Below the pieces are notes generated by a model. It had not been told where the DNA came from. It ran no database searches and worked only from the letters and a program-made list of their open reading frames with translations. A DNA stretch of 39,475 nt, from assembly GCA_015206805.1 (NCBI GenBank), contig JADEZP010000008.1, positions 1 through 39,475 on the forward strand. Direction: 5' to 3'. Shown piece by piece: positions 1 to 7,339 of this stretch. The DNA is from Quinella sp. 1Q7. GTDB lineage: Bacteria; Bacillota; Negativicutes; Selenomonadales; Selenomonadaceae. The position numbers and the translations under genes were made by a program. The first letter of the stretch is position 1, and the number at the start of each line of letters is the position of its first letter.

Positions 1-940
1 GCTCGTCGTCAAGGCGCAACAACGTCAGTGAAAAGCCCGCCATTTCAATCGAGGTCATGTAGTTGCCGACCATCGTATCGTAGACTTTAACGCTCGCCGC
101 CGCCAAATAATCCTGCACGAAGTTGTTGATTATGTACAGCTCCATGAGCGGCGTCGCGCCCATACCGTTGACCAGAACGACGACCTCGCGCCCGCTGAAG
201 TCGATGTCGGCTAAAATTTTGTCCAGCAAAGTTTTGGCGATATTGTCGGCGGAAGTGAGTTTGTCGCGGTGAGTGCCGGGCTCTCCGTGAATTCCGATAC
301 CGATTTCGATTTCGTCGTCGGCAAGCTCAAAGCCGGGCTTACCTGCGGCGGGCACTGTGCACGGGGAAATTGCCATGCCCATTGTCCGAACGTTGGCGAT
401 AACTTTTTCCGCGACGGCTTTCACGTCGGCAAGCGCGGCACCCTGTTCGGCTTTGGCACCGGCGATTTTGTGGACAAGCACCGTTCCCGCGACGCCGCGT
501 CGTCCCGTGGTGTAAAGGCTGTCTTGAACGGCAACATCATCATTCACGACGACGTGCGCAACTTTGATGTCCTCGTCCGCCGCCATATCCATTGCCATTT
601 CAAAATTCAGGACGTCGCCCGTGTAATTCTTGACAATGCACAAAACGCCCGCATCGGTCGCAACGGCTTTAATGCCCTCGAAAATTTTATCGGGCGTCGG
701 CGACGTGAAGACGGCTCCCGCAACCGCGCAGTCAAGCATACCTTTGCCGACAAAGCCGCCGTGTGACGGTTCATGACCGCTGCCGCCGCCGCTGACCAGC
801 GCAACTTTATCGGACTTTTTCGCCGCACGAACGACCACGTTGCCGCATTCGAGCTTGCGAAGTTTCGTCGGCGCGGATTTGACCAGACCGAGTATCATCT
901 GCTCTTCGACGGCGTCAACGGAATTGATTAGCTTTTTCAT
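1..940 (-). CDS. dhaK: Dihydroxyacetone kinase subunit DhaK (3' end cut by window edge)
   Basis: This is the dihydroxyacetone-binding subunit of the PTS-dependent (or ATP-dependent) dihydroxyacetone kinase; it holds the substrate as a covalent hemiaminal while DhaL transfers the phosphate. The gene is absent from the ORF track because it runs off the left edge. I translated it from an ATG at 940 with GGAGGG six bases upstream. Of about 356 residues in E. coli DhaK, 313 are present. The key residues fall at the E. coli positions: His56 in GGGSGHEPSH, Asp109 in NYTGDVLNF and the substrate-binding His218 in GIGIHGEPGTH. dhaL and possibly dhaM would be expected beyond the left edge. The call is secure; only the C-terminal ~40 residues are missing. 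Confidence 0.97.
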   Translation of the reverse strand, partial: MKKLINSVDAVEEQMILGLVKSAPTKLRKLECGNVVVRAAKKSDKVALVSGGGSGHEPSHGGFVGKGMLDCAVAGAVFTSPTPDKIFEGIKAVATDAGVLCIVKNYTGDVLNFEMAMDMAADEDIKVAHVVVNDDVAVQDSLYTTGRRGVAGTVLVHKIAGAKAEQGAALADVKAVAEKVIANVRTMGMAISPCTVPAAGKPGFELADDEIEIGIGIHGEPGTHRDKLTSADNIAKTLLDKILADIDFSGREVVVLVNGMGATPLMELYIINNFVQDYLAAASVKVYDTMVGNYMTSIEMAGFSLTLLRLDDE

Positions 941-962
941 GCGAATCCCTCCAAAAAAAAAT

Positions 963-1007
963 CAAGCTTAACGAAAAAAATTTATCACCAAGCTTGAAAC
1001 GTGTCAA
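963..1007 (-). promoter_or_regulatory. dhaK promoter with an overlapping inverted repeat
   Basis: On the minus strand TTGACA (1002-1007) is separated by 17 bases from TAAATT (979-984), a good sigma-70 promoter reading into dhaK. An inverted repeat CAAGCTT/AAGCTTG (963-969 and 990-996) has one arm in the promoter spacer and the other just downstream of the -10 box. That is where a repressor operator would sit. The operator role is inference. Confidence 0.55.
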
Positions 1008-1193
1008 TCGATATTTACTTGAAAGTTCCCTGCACATGTGTTATACATTTGCCAAGTCGGGACGTTCAAATACTTGTAAGTAGTCGAAAAGCCGCTTGCG
1101 ACGCGGTAAATCCGACGCCCTGCCGTTCGTATTGTCTCAATGACTGCAGAAAATTTATCACACGCGACAGCAAACGTCAAGGAGTGATTCAAA

Positions 1194-1853
1194 ATGATTG
1201 TTTACGCGACACACGCGGGCGGACGATATCTGCCGCTTGCCGAAAGTCTCAAGCTTGAGCCGAAAGCCCTGCGCGGGCTGTACGTGAACTTGACCAATCG
1301 TTGCAACTGCGATTGCGTGTTTTGTCTGCGCAGGAAAAAAATTATGTCGGCGGCGGCAAGTTTGTGGCTTGAACGTGAGCCGACCGTTGCCGAAGTCAAA
1401 GCCGCGCTTGACGGCGCACCGTGGCACGTCATCCGCGAAGTAGTTTTTTGCGGGTTCGGAGAGCCGACGATTCGTCTTGCCGAGCTGACGGAGCTGTTGG
1501 CTTACGTGAAAAAAATTCGTCCGCAAATTCCGACGCGCCTCAACACCAACGGTTTGGGCGAGCTGTATCACGGGCGGGAAATTGCGGCGGAATTCGCGGG
1601 GATATTGGACACGGCGTCAATCAGTCTCAATGCCGCGACTGCCGAAAAATATTTCAAGCTGACACGCGCCGCTTACGGTTTGAAGTCGTTCGATGCGATG
1701 TTGACCTTTGCCGAACACATGAAAAATTTCGTGCCGCAAGTCGTAATGACGGTGGTTGACCACGTTACACCGCCCGAAGAAATTGCCGCCTGCCGAAGAC
1801 TTTGCGACGAACGCGGTTTGACGTTGCGGGTGCGCCCTTACGAAGACAATTAA
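1194..1853 (+). CDS. Radical SAM protein, TatD-associated family
   Basis: A compact (219 aa) radical SAM protein. The CxxxCxxC 4Fe-4S/SAM cluster motif lies near residues 37-44 within TNRCNCDCVFCLRRK. The SLWLEREPTV stretch, the FCGFGEPTIR motif and the RLNTNGLGEL motif match my memory of the 'TatD-linked radical SAM' family of Clostridia and Negativicutes. The substrate and reaction of that family are unknown. The start is an ATG with AAGGAG nine bases upstream. Family members are commonly beside or fused to tatD, but no tatD lies next to this copy within the window. It is transcribed divergently from dhaK and ends at a terminator shared with the convergent hydrolase operon. Family assignment is strong; function is open. 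Confidence 0.85.
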   Translation: MIVYATHAGGRYLPLAESLKLEPKALRGLYVNLTNRCNCDCVFCLRRKKIMSAAASLWLEREPTVAEVKAALDGAPWHVIREVVFCGFGEPTIRLAELTELLAYVKKIRPQIPTRLNTNGLGELYHGREIAAEFAGILDTASISLNAATAEKYFKLTRAAYGLKSFDAMLTFAEHMKNFVPQVVMTVVDHVTPPEEIAACRRLCDERGLTLRVRPYEDN

Positions 1854-1859
1854 CATAAA

Positions 1860-1893
1860 AAAAACAGCCGTCACAAATCGTGGCGGCTTTTAA
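1860..1893. terminator. Bidirectional rho-independent terminator
   Basis: AGCCGTCAC (1866-1874) pairs with GTGGCGGCT (1880-1888), nine pairs with one G-U, loop AAATC. A-rich sequence precedes it and a T-run follows, so it can stop both the radical SAM gene and the convergent minus-strand operon. Confidence 0.8.
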
Positions 1894-1908
1894 ATTTTCG
1901 GCGACGGA

Positions 1909-3000
1909 TTAAAGATTCGACTTGAAGAACTCCGTAATTTTGTCGAACGGGATTTTGTTTAGGTTGTCGTACAGGTCGACGTGGTTGGCGTTTGGAATAA
2001 TCAGCAGTTCCTTGTTGGAGCCCGTGAGCTTTTTGAAGGCGTCTTCGCTGAAGTAGCGGCTGTGAGCTTTTTCGCCGTGAATAATCAGCACGGGCGTTTC
2101 AATTTCGGCGGTGTAAGTCAACAGCGGCATATTCATGAAAGAGAGCGCACTTGTCGAGTTCCAGCCGGCATTAGAATTGAGCGAACGTTTATGGAAGCCG
2201 CGCGACGTTTTGTAGTAGGCATAATAATCTTGAACGAACTGCGGCATATTGGACACGTCGTCGGGGACGCCGCCTGCGCGGGCATATTCGCCTGTGCGAT
2301 AGTCGACGGTGCGTTGCTCATTGAGTTTGACGCGCATTGCTTGACGTTCGCGGGCGATAGTCGACGGGTCTTTATCGCGGTCGAAATAACCGTTGGCAGT
2401 GACGCGGCTCATATCGTACATGGTCGTCGTAACGGTCGCTTTGATTCGCGTGTCAATGGCGGCGGCGTTAAGTGCCATTCCGCCCCAGCCGCAAATGCCG
2501 ATAATTCCGATACGGTTGGCGTCGACACTTTGCAAGACTGACAGATAATCGACGGCGGCGCAGAAGTCTTCGGTGTTGATGTCGGGCGAGGCGACGAAAC
2601 GGGGTTGCCCGCCGCTTTCGCCGGTAAACGACGGGTCGAAGGCGATTGCAATAAACCCGCGTGCCGCCATTTCCTGAGCGTAAAGACCGCTTGATTGCTC
2701 CTTGACTGCGCCGAACGGACCTGCGACGGCGATTGCGGGGAGTTTGCCCGTGTAATGATTGGGCTCGTACAAATCGGCGGCAAGCGTGATGCCGTAGCGA
2801 TTCACGAAGGTCACTTTGCGGTGATTGACTTGATAATTGCGCTTGAAAACTTTGTCCCACTTCTTTTCGAGCGGCAGGACTTCGGGCGTCGGACGAACGG
2901 TCGGAGCGTTCATGATGTCGACGGCGGGTTGAGCGGCGTCAACGGGCAGAGCGGAGCCGAGCAGTCCGATACACAGCGCGGCAGTCAGAAAACGTTTCAC
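1909..3000 (-). CDS. Exported alpha/beta hydrolase (dienelactone hydrolase-like)
   Basis: A 363-residue alpha/beta hydrolase with a cleavable signal peptide (MKRF, a hydrophobic core, then a VDA-AQ cleavage site), so it probably acts outside the membrane. After the leader, the NRYGITLAADLYEP strand and the AVAGPFGAVKEQ oxyanion region are typical of the family. The nucleophile elbow reads IGICGWGGMAL, with Cys where most esterases have Ser; dienelactone hydrolases also use Cys. HGEKAHSRYF carries the probable acid region and PNANHVDLYD the catalytic His. The start is GTG at 3000 with AAGGAGG upstream; it overlaps the TGA of the U32 gene by four bases, so translation is probably coupled. The substrate cannot be read from the sequence. 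Confidence 0.8.
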   Translation of the reverse strand: MKRFLTAALCIGLLGSALPVDAAQPAVDIMNAPTVRPTPEVLPLEKKWDKVFKRNYQVNHRKVTFVNRYGITLAADLYEPNHYTGKLPAIAVAGPFGAVKEQSSGLYAQEMAARGFIAIAFDPSFTGESGGQPRFVASPDINTEDFCAAVDYLSVLQSVDANRIGIIGICGWGGMALNAAAIDTRIKATVTTTMYDMSRVTANGYFDRDKDPSTIARERQAMRVKLNEQRTVDYRTGEYARAGGVPDDVSNMPQFVQDYYAYYKTSRGFHKRSLNSNAGWNSTSALSFMNMPLLTYTAEIETPVLIIHGEKAHSRYFSEDAFKKLTGSNKELLIIPNANHVDLYDNLNKIPFDKITEFFKSNL

Positions 3001-4757
3001 AATAAAACCTCCTTAAGAGCGTCACGGTAAGTTTTGACGACTTGAGCGACGACGTCGGGCGAATAATTTTGAGCTTCAATGCGCAAGGCGGCGACGTTGA
3101 TTTTGTCGAGATACGGCAACAGGCAACGTTCCTTGCCGAAGAAAATATGCCAACGATTGAATTGGTCGAGTCGCAGCGCGTGAAGTTCGCTCGCCGTGTC
3201 CAAAAGCGCGTAATGATGATTCGCGTCGAGCTGATACATTTCGGCGAAGTCGTGATCGCAAATCATTGATTCGATTGCGCCGTGAACGATAATTTCAATC
3301 GGCAACGGCGAATTTTCGACGAGACTGCGCAGTTGTACGGGCGACAATTCGAGCGACGCCGTAGCTTGTTCGACACCCAATCCGCGCAAAAAATCGGCGG
3401 CGACGTGATTGAAGACGTTGAACGATACGTCGGCGCGGACGGGAATGTTGAGTTCTTTGACGCGCTTGAGTGCACCGAGATTGCCGACAAGAACGCCGTC
3501 AACCTGCGCGGGGATTTTGATACGGTCAAGGTCGATATCGCGCGTGGTGCGCGGGAATGCGAAAAAAATTTTCTTGCCCGCCGCGTGAGCAAAATTAATC
3601 GCCGCTTGAAGTTCGTCGGCAGTCCACGGCTTGAGCGGTTTGAAAACTTCGCCGCCGACATAAACGACGTCGGCACCCGAATCAATGGCGGCACGTGCCC
3701 CGTCAAGCGACGACGTTCGGACGGTCAATTGCGGTTTGACGACGTTAATTGCGCGAATCGGTTTGCTGATAACGGCGGCAACTTCGGGCACTGCTCGGCT
3801 GAAAATTTTGGGTTCGCGTTCGCCGCTCAAGCCGATATCGTGAATTGAAGTTGCGCCGAGAGCAAAAGTCGTGGTGAAGTCGCGGACGCGGTTATCGAAT
3901 AAATTTTTCCAACGCGTTTCGTCGACGACATAACCCGCGCTGTCGGCGAAGTACGAATCAATTTCGCGGCGGTAATTTTCGACGATGCGGCGAATGAATT
4001 CGGGCGGACGCATACGCCCTTCGATTTTAAAACTTGAAATGCCCGCGTGAATGAGTTCGGGAATGTGGCGGAACAAGCACATATCGTTGAGCGCGAGTTT
4101 ATGAGACCAGTCGTCGACGGTTGAGCCCGAATCTTCGTCGACGAGTTTGTAAGCCCAGCGGCAAGGTTTCATGCACCGCCCGCGATTGCCGCTCAAACCG
4201 AAAGTAACGCCTGAATGAATGCATTGCCCCGATTCGGCAATACACATGTCGCCGTGAACGAAATATTCAAGCTCAATGCCGGTACGTTCTTTAAGCAGAG
4301 CGACTTCGGCGAGCGACAATTCCCTGCTGACGACGACGCGCGTGATGCCGAAGGATTTAAGCATTTCGACGGCGGCGGTGTTGTGAGTGTTCATCATCAC
4401 AGAGGCGTGCAACGGAATGTTGATGTTTAGTTTGCGAACGAGACTTAAGACGGCTAAATCCTGAACCAAAATGGCGTCGGGCTGAATATCGTTGAGGGTG
4501 CGCAAAAATTTTTCCAGCGGGTCAAGTTCGTCGGAGCTGATTAGATTGTTTAGCGTGACGTAGATTTTTTTGCCGCGAGCGTGAGCCAAATTGACGGCGT
4601 CATAAAGTTGCGCGTCGGAGAAGTTGAATTGGCTGTTATGGACGCGCATGTTGAAAGATTTTCCGCCGAGATAAACGGCGTCGGCACCTGCGTCAAGTGC
4701 GGCAATCAGAGCGTCGGGAGTTCCTGCGGGTGCCAAAAGTTCAACCGGATTAACCAA
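2997..4757 (-). CDS. Peptidase U32 family protein (two-domain form)
   Basis: A 586-residue U32 family protein. It opens with the standard VELLAPAGTPDALIAAL and GADAVYLGGKSFNMR stretches. The family cysteine cluster follows near residues 170-200 (MCIAESGQCIHSG and SGNRGRCMKPCRW). A second TIM-barrel-like copy, recognisable at DGARAAIDSGADVVYVGGEVFKP, fills the C-terminal half. U32 proteins were annotated as collagenase-like peptidases, but several characterised members are Fe-S proteins that hydroxylate tRNA or rRNA, so RNA modification is at least as likely as proteolysis. The start is TTG at 4757, after GAGGGGG, and overlaps the end of the upstream glycosyltransferase gene by eight bases. 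The operon is glycosyltransferase-U32-hydrolase. Confidence 0.88.
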   Translation of the reverse strand: MVNPVELLAPAGTPDALIAALDAGADAVYLGGKSFNMRVHNSQFNFSDAQLYDAVNLAHARGKKIYVTLNNLISSDELDPLEKFLRTLNDIQPDAILVQDLAVLSLVRKLNINIPLHASVMMNTHNTAAVEMLKSFGITRVVVSRELSLAEVALLKERTGIELEYFVHGDMCIAESGQCIHSGVTFGLSGNRGRCMKPCRWAYKLVDEDSGSTVDDWSHKLALNDMCLFRHIPELIHAGISSFKIEGRMRPPEFIRRIVENYRREIDSYFADSAGYVVDETRWKNLFDNRVRDFTTTFALGATSIHDIGLSGEREPKIFSRAVPEVAAVISKPIRAINVVKPQLTVRTSSLDGARAAIDSGADVVYVGGEVFKPLKPWTADELQAAINFAHAAGKKIFFAFPRTTRDIDLDRIKIPAQVDGVLVGNLGALKRVKELNIPVRADVSFNVFNHVAADFLRGLGVEQATASLELSPVQLRSLVENSPLPIEIIVHGAIESMICDHDFAEMYQLDANHHYALLDTASELHALRLDQFNRWHIFFGKERCLLPYLDKINVAALRIEAQNYSPDVVAQVVKTYRDALKEVLL

Positions 4758-6516
4758 AACAATTCCCCCTCAAATCGCGAAAAATATTTTCAAGCTGACG
4801 GATATAATCAGTGGAATTCATTAGAGCTGACGATTTGAGATGCGGGCGCAAATTGGCACGATAAGCGGCAAGAAGTTCCTTGCGGCGTGCCAACTGAATT
4901 GCCTTGCTGACGTAATCCATCGGGTTGTGAGCGGTCAATTCGTTGATGTCGGCGGCGTTAAGGATTGAGGCACCGAGCCTTGAGCCGTGCGATTTGCCGC
5001 GCAATGTGACGACGGGCACGCCCATAAAAAGAGCTTCGCAAGTCGTAGTGCCGCCCGTGTAAGGGAACGTGTCCAACGCGATATCGACGTCGTTGTATTG
5101 TTCGAGATAATCTGGGCTGTACGGACGGAATTCGACGCGTTCAATCGGGAAACTCAATTTGCGCAACCGTTCGCGGACGATAGAGATGCCGTCGTCGAGG
5201 CTGAAAATTTTTCCCTTCAAAATGAGGCGAGAATTGTTTACGGCGTCGAGAATGGCGCGCCACAAATACAGCAAGTCGTCGGTGACCTTGGCGAAATTAT
5301 TAAAGCAACCGAAAGTGATGTGCCCGTTACGCATGAAAGGCGGTTGCGTGTCGACTGGTGGCGGCTGACGAATCAAGCCCGGCGCGAAACATAAGTGACA
5401 CGGATTAAGGCGCAACAATTTTTCGGTGAAGGCACCATTGTTGACGGAGCAAATATCGTCGGACAAAAAATAATCGACGGCGGCAAGACCCGTCGAGGCG
5501 GTGTAGCCGAGCGCGCAAATTTGAATCGGCGCGGGCTTGTGAGCGAGTATCGGCAAGCAGCTGTCCTGCGAATGCCCCGACAAATCGACGAGAATATCAA
5601 CGTTATCGGCGTTAATGATTGTGGCGGCGTCGAGCGGCTCTTTGCCCGTGAGGTTGCGCCACGTGACGGGGAAATTTTTCAATCGTTCGGTGACGAAATC
5701 TTTCCTGCCCGTAGCGTAACAAGTGACGGTGAAGTTGTCGCGGTCGAAGTCGCCAAACAGCGGCGGGAAGAAATTCGCCAGCGCATGTTGCCGGAAATCG
5801 GGCGAAATGTAACCGACGTGAATTTTATCGCGGTGCGGCGTATGAGACAGCGGCGTCACGTTGGCGAAGAAGTCGTTGTATTTTTGAGCGAGTTCCTTGG
5901 CGTGAGCGGGCGGTATGTCGCGATAATTGAGCAGGAACAGATGTTTCGAGTACAATTCGGCAGCCAAATCGATACGGTCAGTGAGCGAGCTTGCGCGATT
6001 TAAAACGTCAGCCGCCCGCGCAGGTTGTCCCGCCAGATACAGTCCGTTGGAACTCCAGCACAATGCCTTGAACAGAATGGCGCGAGTGACGGCGAACATT
6101 TTTTCGAGCAGTTGACGGTCGTGGACGACGTCGGCGTTCGATTGGCTGAAGAAAATTTTGCGGTTGACGGCGTTGAGTTGCGCCTGAATTTTTTTGACGG
6201 CACAGTCAGCGTCGCGGATAAGTTCGTCAAAAATTTTAAGTTCGTCGCGCAGTTGAAGACGTTTCATGGCGACGCCGCCCGTAACCAGTCGCCCGCGCAG
6301 GTGATTGTGTTCGATGTTCAGCGCGTCTTGAGCGAGCGAAGTTGCGACGTCGAGATTGCCAACATAAAGCGCGGCTTCGGCAGCGAGCGACAATCCGTCA
6401 GCGGAATTGTTATCGAGTTCGAGAATTTCATTGGCGACGGTGCGCATGGACATTGGGTCGCCGTCGGAACAGAATTTTTCAGCCAACACAATCTGCTCCA
6501 AAATTTTTTCGTCCAT
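4750..6516 (-). CDS. TPR / SPINDLY-type O-linked N-acetylglucosamine transferase (GT41-like)
   Basis: I place the start at the ATG at 6516 (GGGAGG seven bases upstream), giving 588 residues. The longer ORF in the track reads back through the promoter and the opposing pilin gene. The N-terminal ~230 residues are helical and TPR-like (LAAEAALYVGNLDVATSLAQ). The C-terminal half is the SPINDLY/OGT catalytic region: HVGYISPDFRQHALANFF, DILVDLSGHSQD, ALGYTASTGLAAVDY, FGCFNNFAKV, DIALDTFPYTGGTTTCEAL and MGVPVVTLRGKSHGSRLGAS. Bacterial relatives transfer sugars to Ser/Thr of proteins in the cytoplasm. The position a few hundred bases from the flagellin gene suggests flagellin (or the pilin-like protein between them) as acceptor; that is inference. 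Confidence 0.9.
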   Translation of the reverse strand: MDEKILEQIVLAEKFCSDGDPMSMRTVANEILELDNNSADGLSLAAEAALYVGNLDVATSLAQDALNIEHNHLRGRLVTGGVAMKRLQLRDELKIFDELIRDADCAVKKIQAQLNAVNRKIFFSQSNADVVHDRQLLEKMFAVTRAILFKALCWSSNGLYLAGQPARAADVLNRASSLTDRIDLAAELYSKHLFLLNYRDIPPAHAKELAQKYNDFFANVTPLSHTPHRDKIHVGYISPDFRQHALANFFPPLFGDFDRDNFTVTCYATGRKDFVTERLKNFPVTWRNLTGKEPLDAATIINADNVDILVDLSGHSQDSCLPILAHKPAPIQICALGYTASTGLAAVDYFLSDDICSVNNGAFTEKLLRLNPCHLCFAPGLIRQPPPVDTQPPFMRNGHITFGCFNNFAKVTDDLLYLWRAILDAVNNSRLILKGKIFSLDDGISIVRERLRKLSFPIERVEFRPYSPDYLEQYNDVDIALDTFPYTGGTTTCEALFMGVPVVTLRGKSHGSRLGASILNAADINELTAHNPMDYVSKAIQLARRKELLAAYRANLRPHLKSSALMNSTDYIRQLENIFRDLRGNCFG

Positions 6517-6544
6517 TGCCGCGCCTCCCGCGAAAATTTTTTTT

Positions 6545-6573
6545 ATGATAAACCAAACTGCCCGCAACCGCAA
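6545..6573 (-). promoter_or_regulatory. Candidate promoter of the glycosyltransferase-U32-hydrolase operon
   Basis: On the minus strand TTGCGG (6568-6573) and TATCAT (6545-6550) are 17 bases apart, about 30 bases upstream of the glycosyltransferase start. The -35 box is imperfect. Confidence 0.4.
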
Positions 6574-6673
6574 GTAAAACGTGCAGATAACCGCGACGCG
6601 CGTTGCCGAAAAAAATTCTTGCCCGCCGAAAATTTTTAGTTTACAATCGTCAAAAACCAAAGGAGCGATTTTC

Positions 6674-7084
6674 ATGCGACAAAAGGGTTTCGCGACACTC
6701 GAAGTGATTCTGATGGTTATGGTCATCGGAATTTTGGCGTCAATCGCAGTGCCGCGCTTCACCTCCGTAACCACAGCCGCCAACACCGCCAAAATCCAAG
6801 CCGACCTGTCGACAATCGATACCGCAATCGCCGTTTACTACATGGAGCACGGCAGTTATCCGACACAACTCAACCAGCTAAGCGATTATCTTCGCGGTGC
6901 CGACGGCAATCTCAAACCACCTTCGGGAAAATGTTACCTCAACGGCGGAACAACGGCAGTTGACGTTCCTGCCACCGATTACACCATTCAAGCCGCCAGC
7001 GGTAATGACGAGGCACGCGCCATTTGCGGCACGAGCAACACTGCCGAAAAATTCTACGTCCCGAAAAAATCAGCGACGACTTGA
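6674..7084 (+). CDS. Type IV pilin-like / pseudopilin protein
   Basis: A 136-residue protein with a class III (prepilin) signal: MRQKG, cleavage before FATLE, the conserved Glu at mature position 5, then a hydrophobic helix ILMVMVIGILASIAVPRF. The globular part contains AVYYMEHGSYPTQLNQL, a phrase common in PilE/GspG/ComGC-like pseudopilins, and two cysteines (KCYLNGG and AICGTS) that could form a C-terminal disulfide. The start at 6674 is set by AAAGGAG upstream; the track's extra 31 residues run across non-coding sequence. No assembly ATPase, platform protein or prepilin peptidase lies beside it, so it must use machinery encoded elsewhere. Which system (pilus, competence or secretion) cannot be decided here. 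Confidence 0.85.
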   Translation: MRQKGFATLEVILMVMVIGILASIAVPRFTSVTTAANTAKIQADLSTIDTAIAVYYMEHGSYPTQLNQLSDYLRGADGNLKPPSGKCYLNGGTTAVDVPATDYTIQAASGNDEARAICGTSNTAEKFYVPKKSATT

Positions 7085-7111
7085 TAAAAATTTCCGCGCC
7101 GATGATTTTTA

Positions 7112-7140
7112 TTGACGTGGAAAATTTTTTTTGATACAAT
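7112..7140 (+). promoter_or_regulatory. Sigma-70 type promoter upstream of flagellin
   Basis: TTGACG (7112-7117) and TACAAT (7135-7140) are separated by exactly 17 bases. Transcription would start near 7147, giving a leader of about 190 bases before fliC. Confidence 0.65.
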
Positions 7141-7152
7141 CGCGACGAAGCT

Positions 7153-7179
7153 TAATACGGCAGATGTTTTTGCCGATAA
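7153..7179 (+). promoter_or_regulatory. Sigma-28 (FliA/SigD) flagellin promoter
   Basis: TAAT (7153-7156), a 15-base spacer, then a perfect GCCGATAA (7172-7179) match the late-flagellar consensus TAAA-N15-GCCGATAA with one mismatch. The transcript start would be near 7187, leaving a ~150-base leader. Confidence 0.8.
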
Positions 7180-7235
7180 GATTATCAAGAGTAACGTGCG
7201 AGTTCTGTTGCGGCAATCGTTACGCGTGCGAGGCT

Positions 7236-7261
7236 CAAATTCCGGCGACGGTCGGAATTTG
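7236..7261 (+). promoter_or_regulatory. Perfect hairpin in the flagellin 5' leader
   Basis: CAAATTCCG (7236-7244) and CGGAATTTG (7253-7261) form a perfect nine-pair stem with an eight-base loop. It is downstream of both candidate promoters and has no T-run, so it is not a terminator. Several GGA triplets follow up to and including the AAGGAGG ribosome binding site, as in CsrA-controlled flagellin leaders; CsrA control is a guess. Confidence 0.5.
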
Positions 7262-7339
7262 CAACGGACTCGTAAGTTCGGCGGCGGAAGGGAAACCGTC
7301 GCTTGAGTAAAACAGTTTACATCAAGGAGGAACAATATC

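Noticed and set aside
269-766. 165-codon plus-strand ORF
   Set aside because: It is the antisense shadow of dhaK, whose motifs and catalytic residues are unambiguous on the minus strand.
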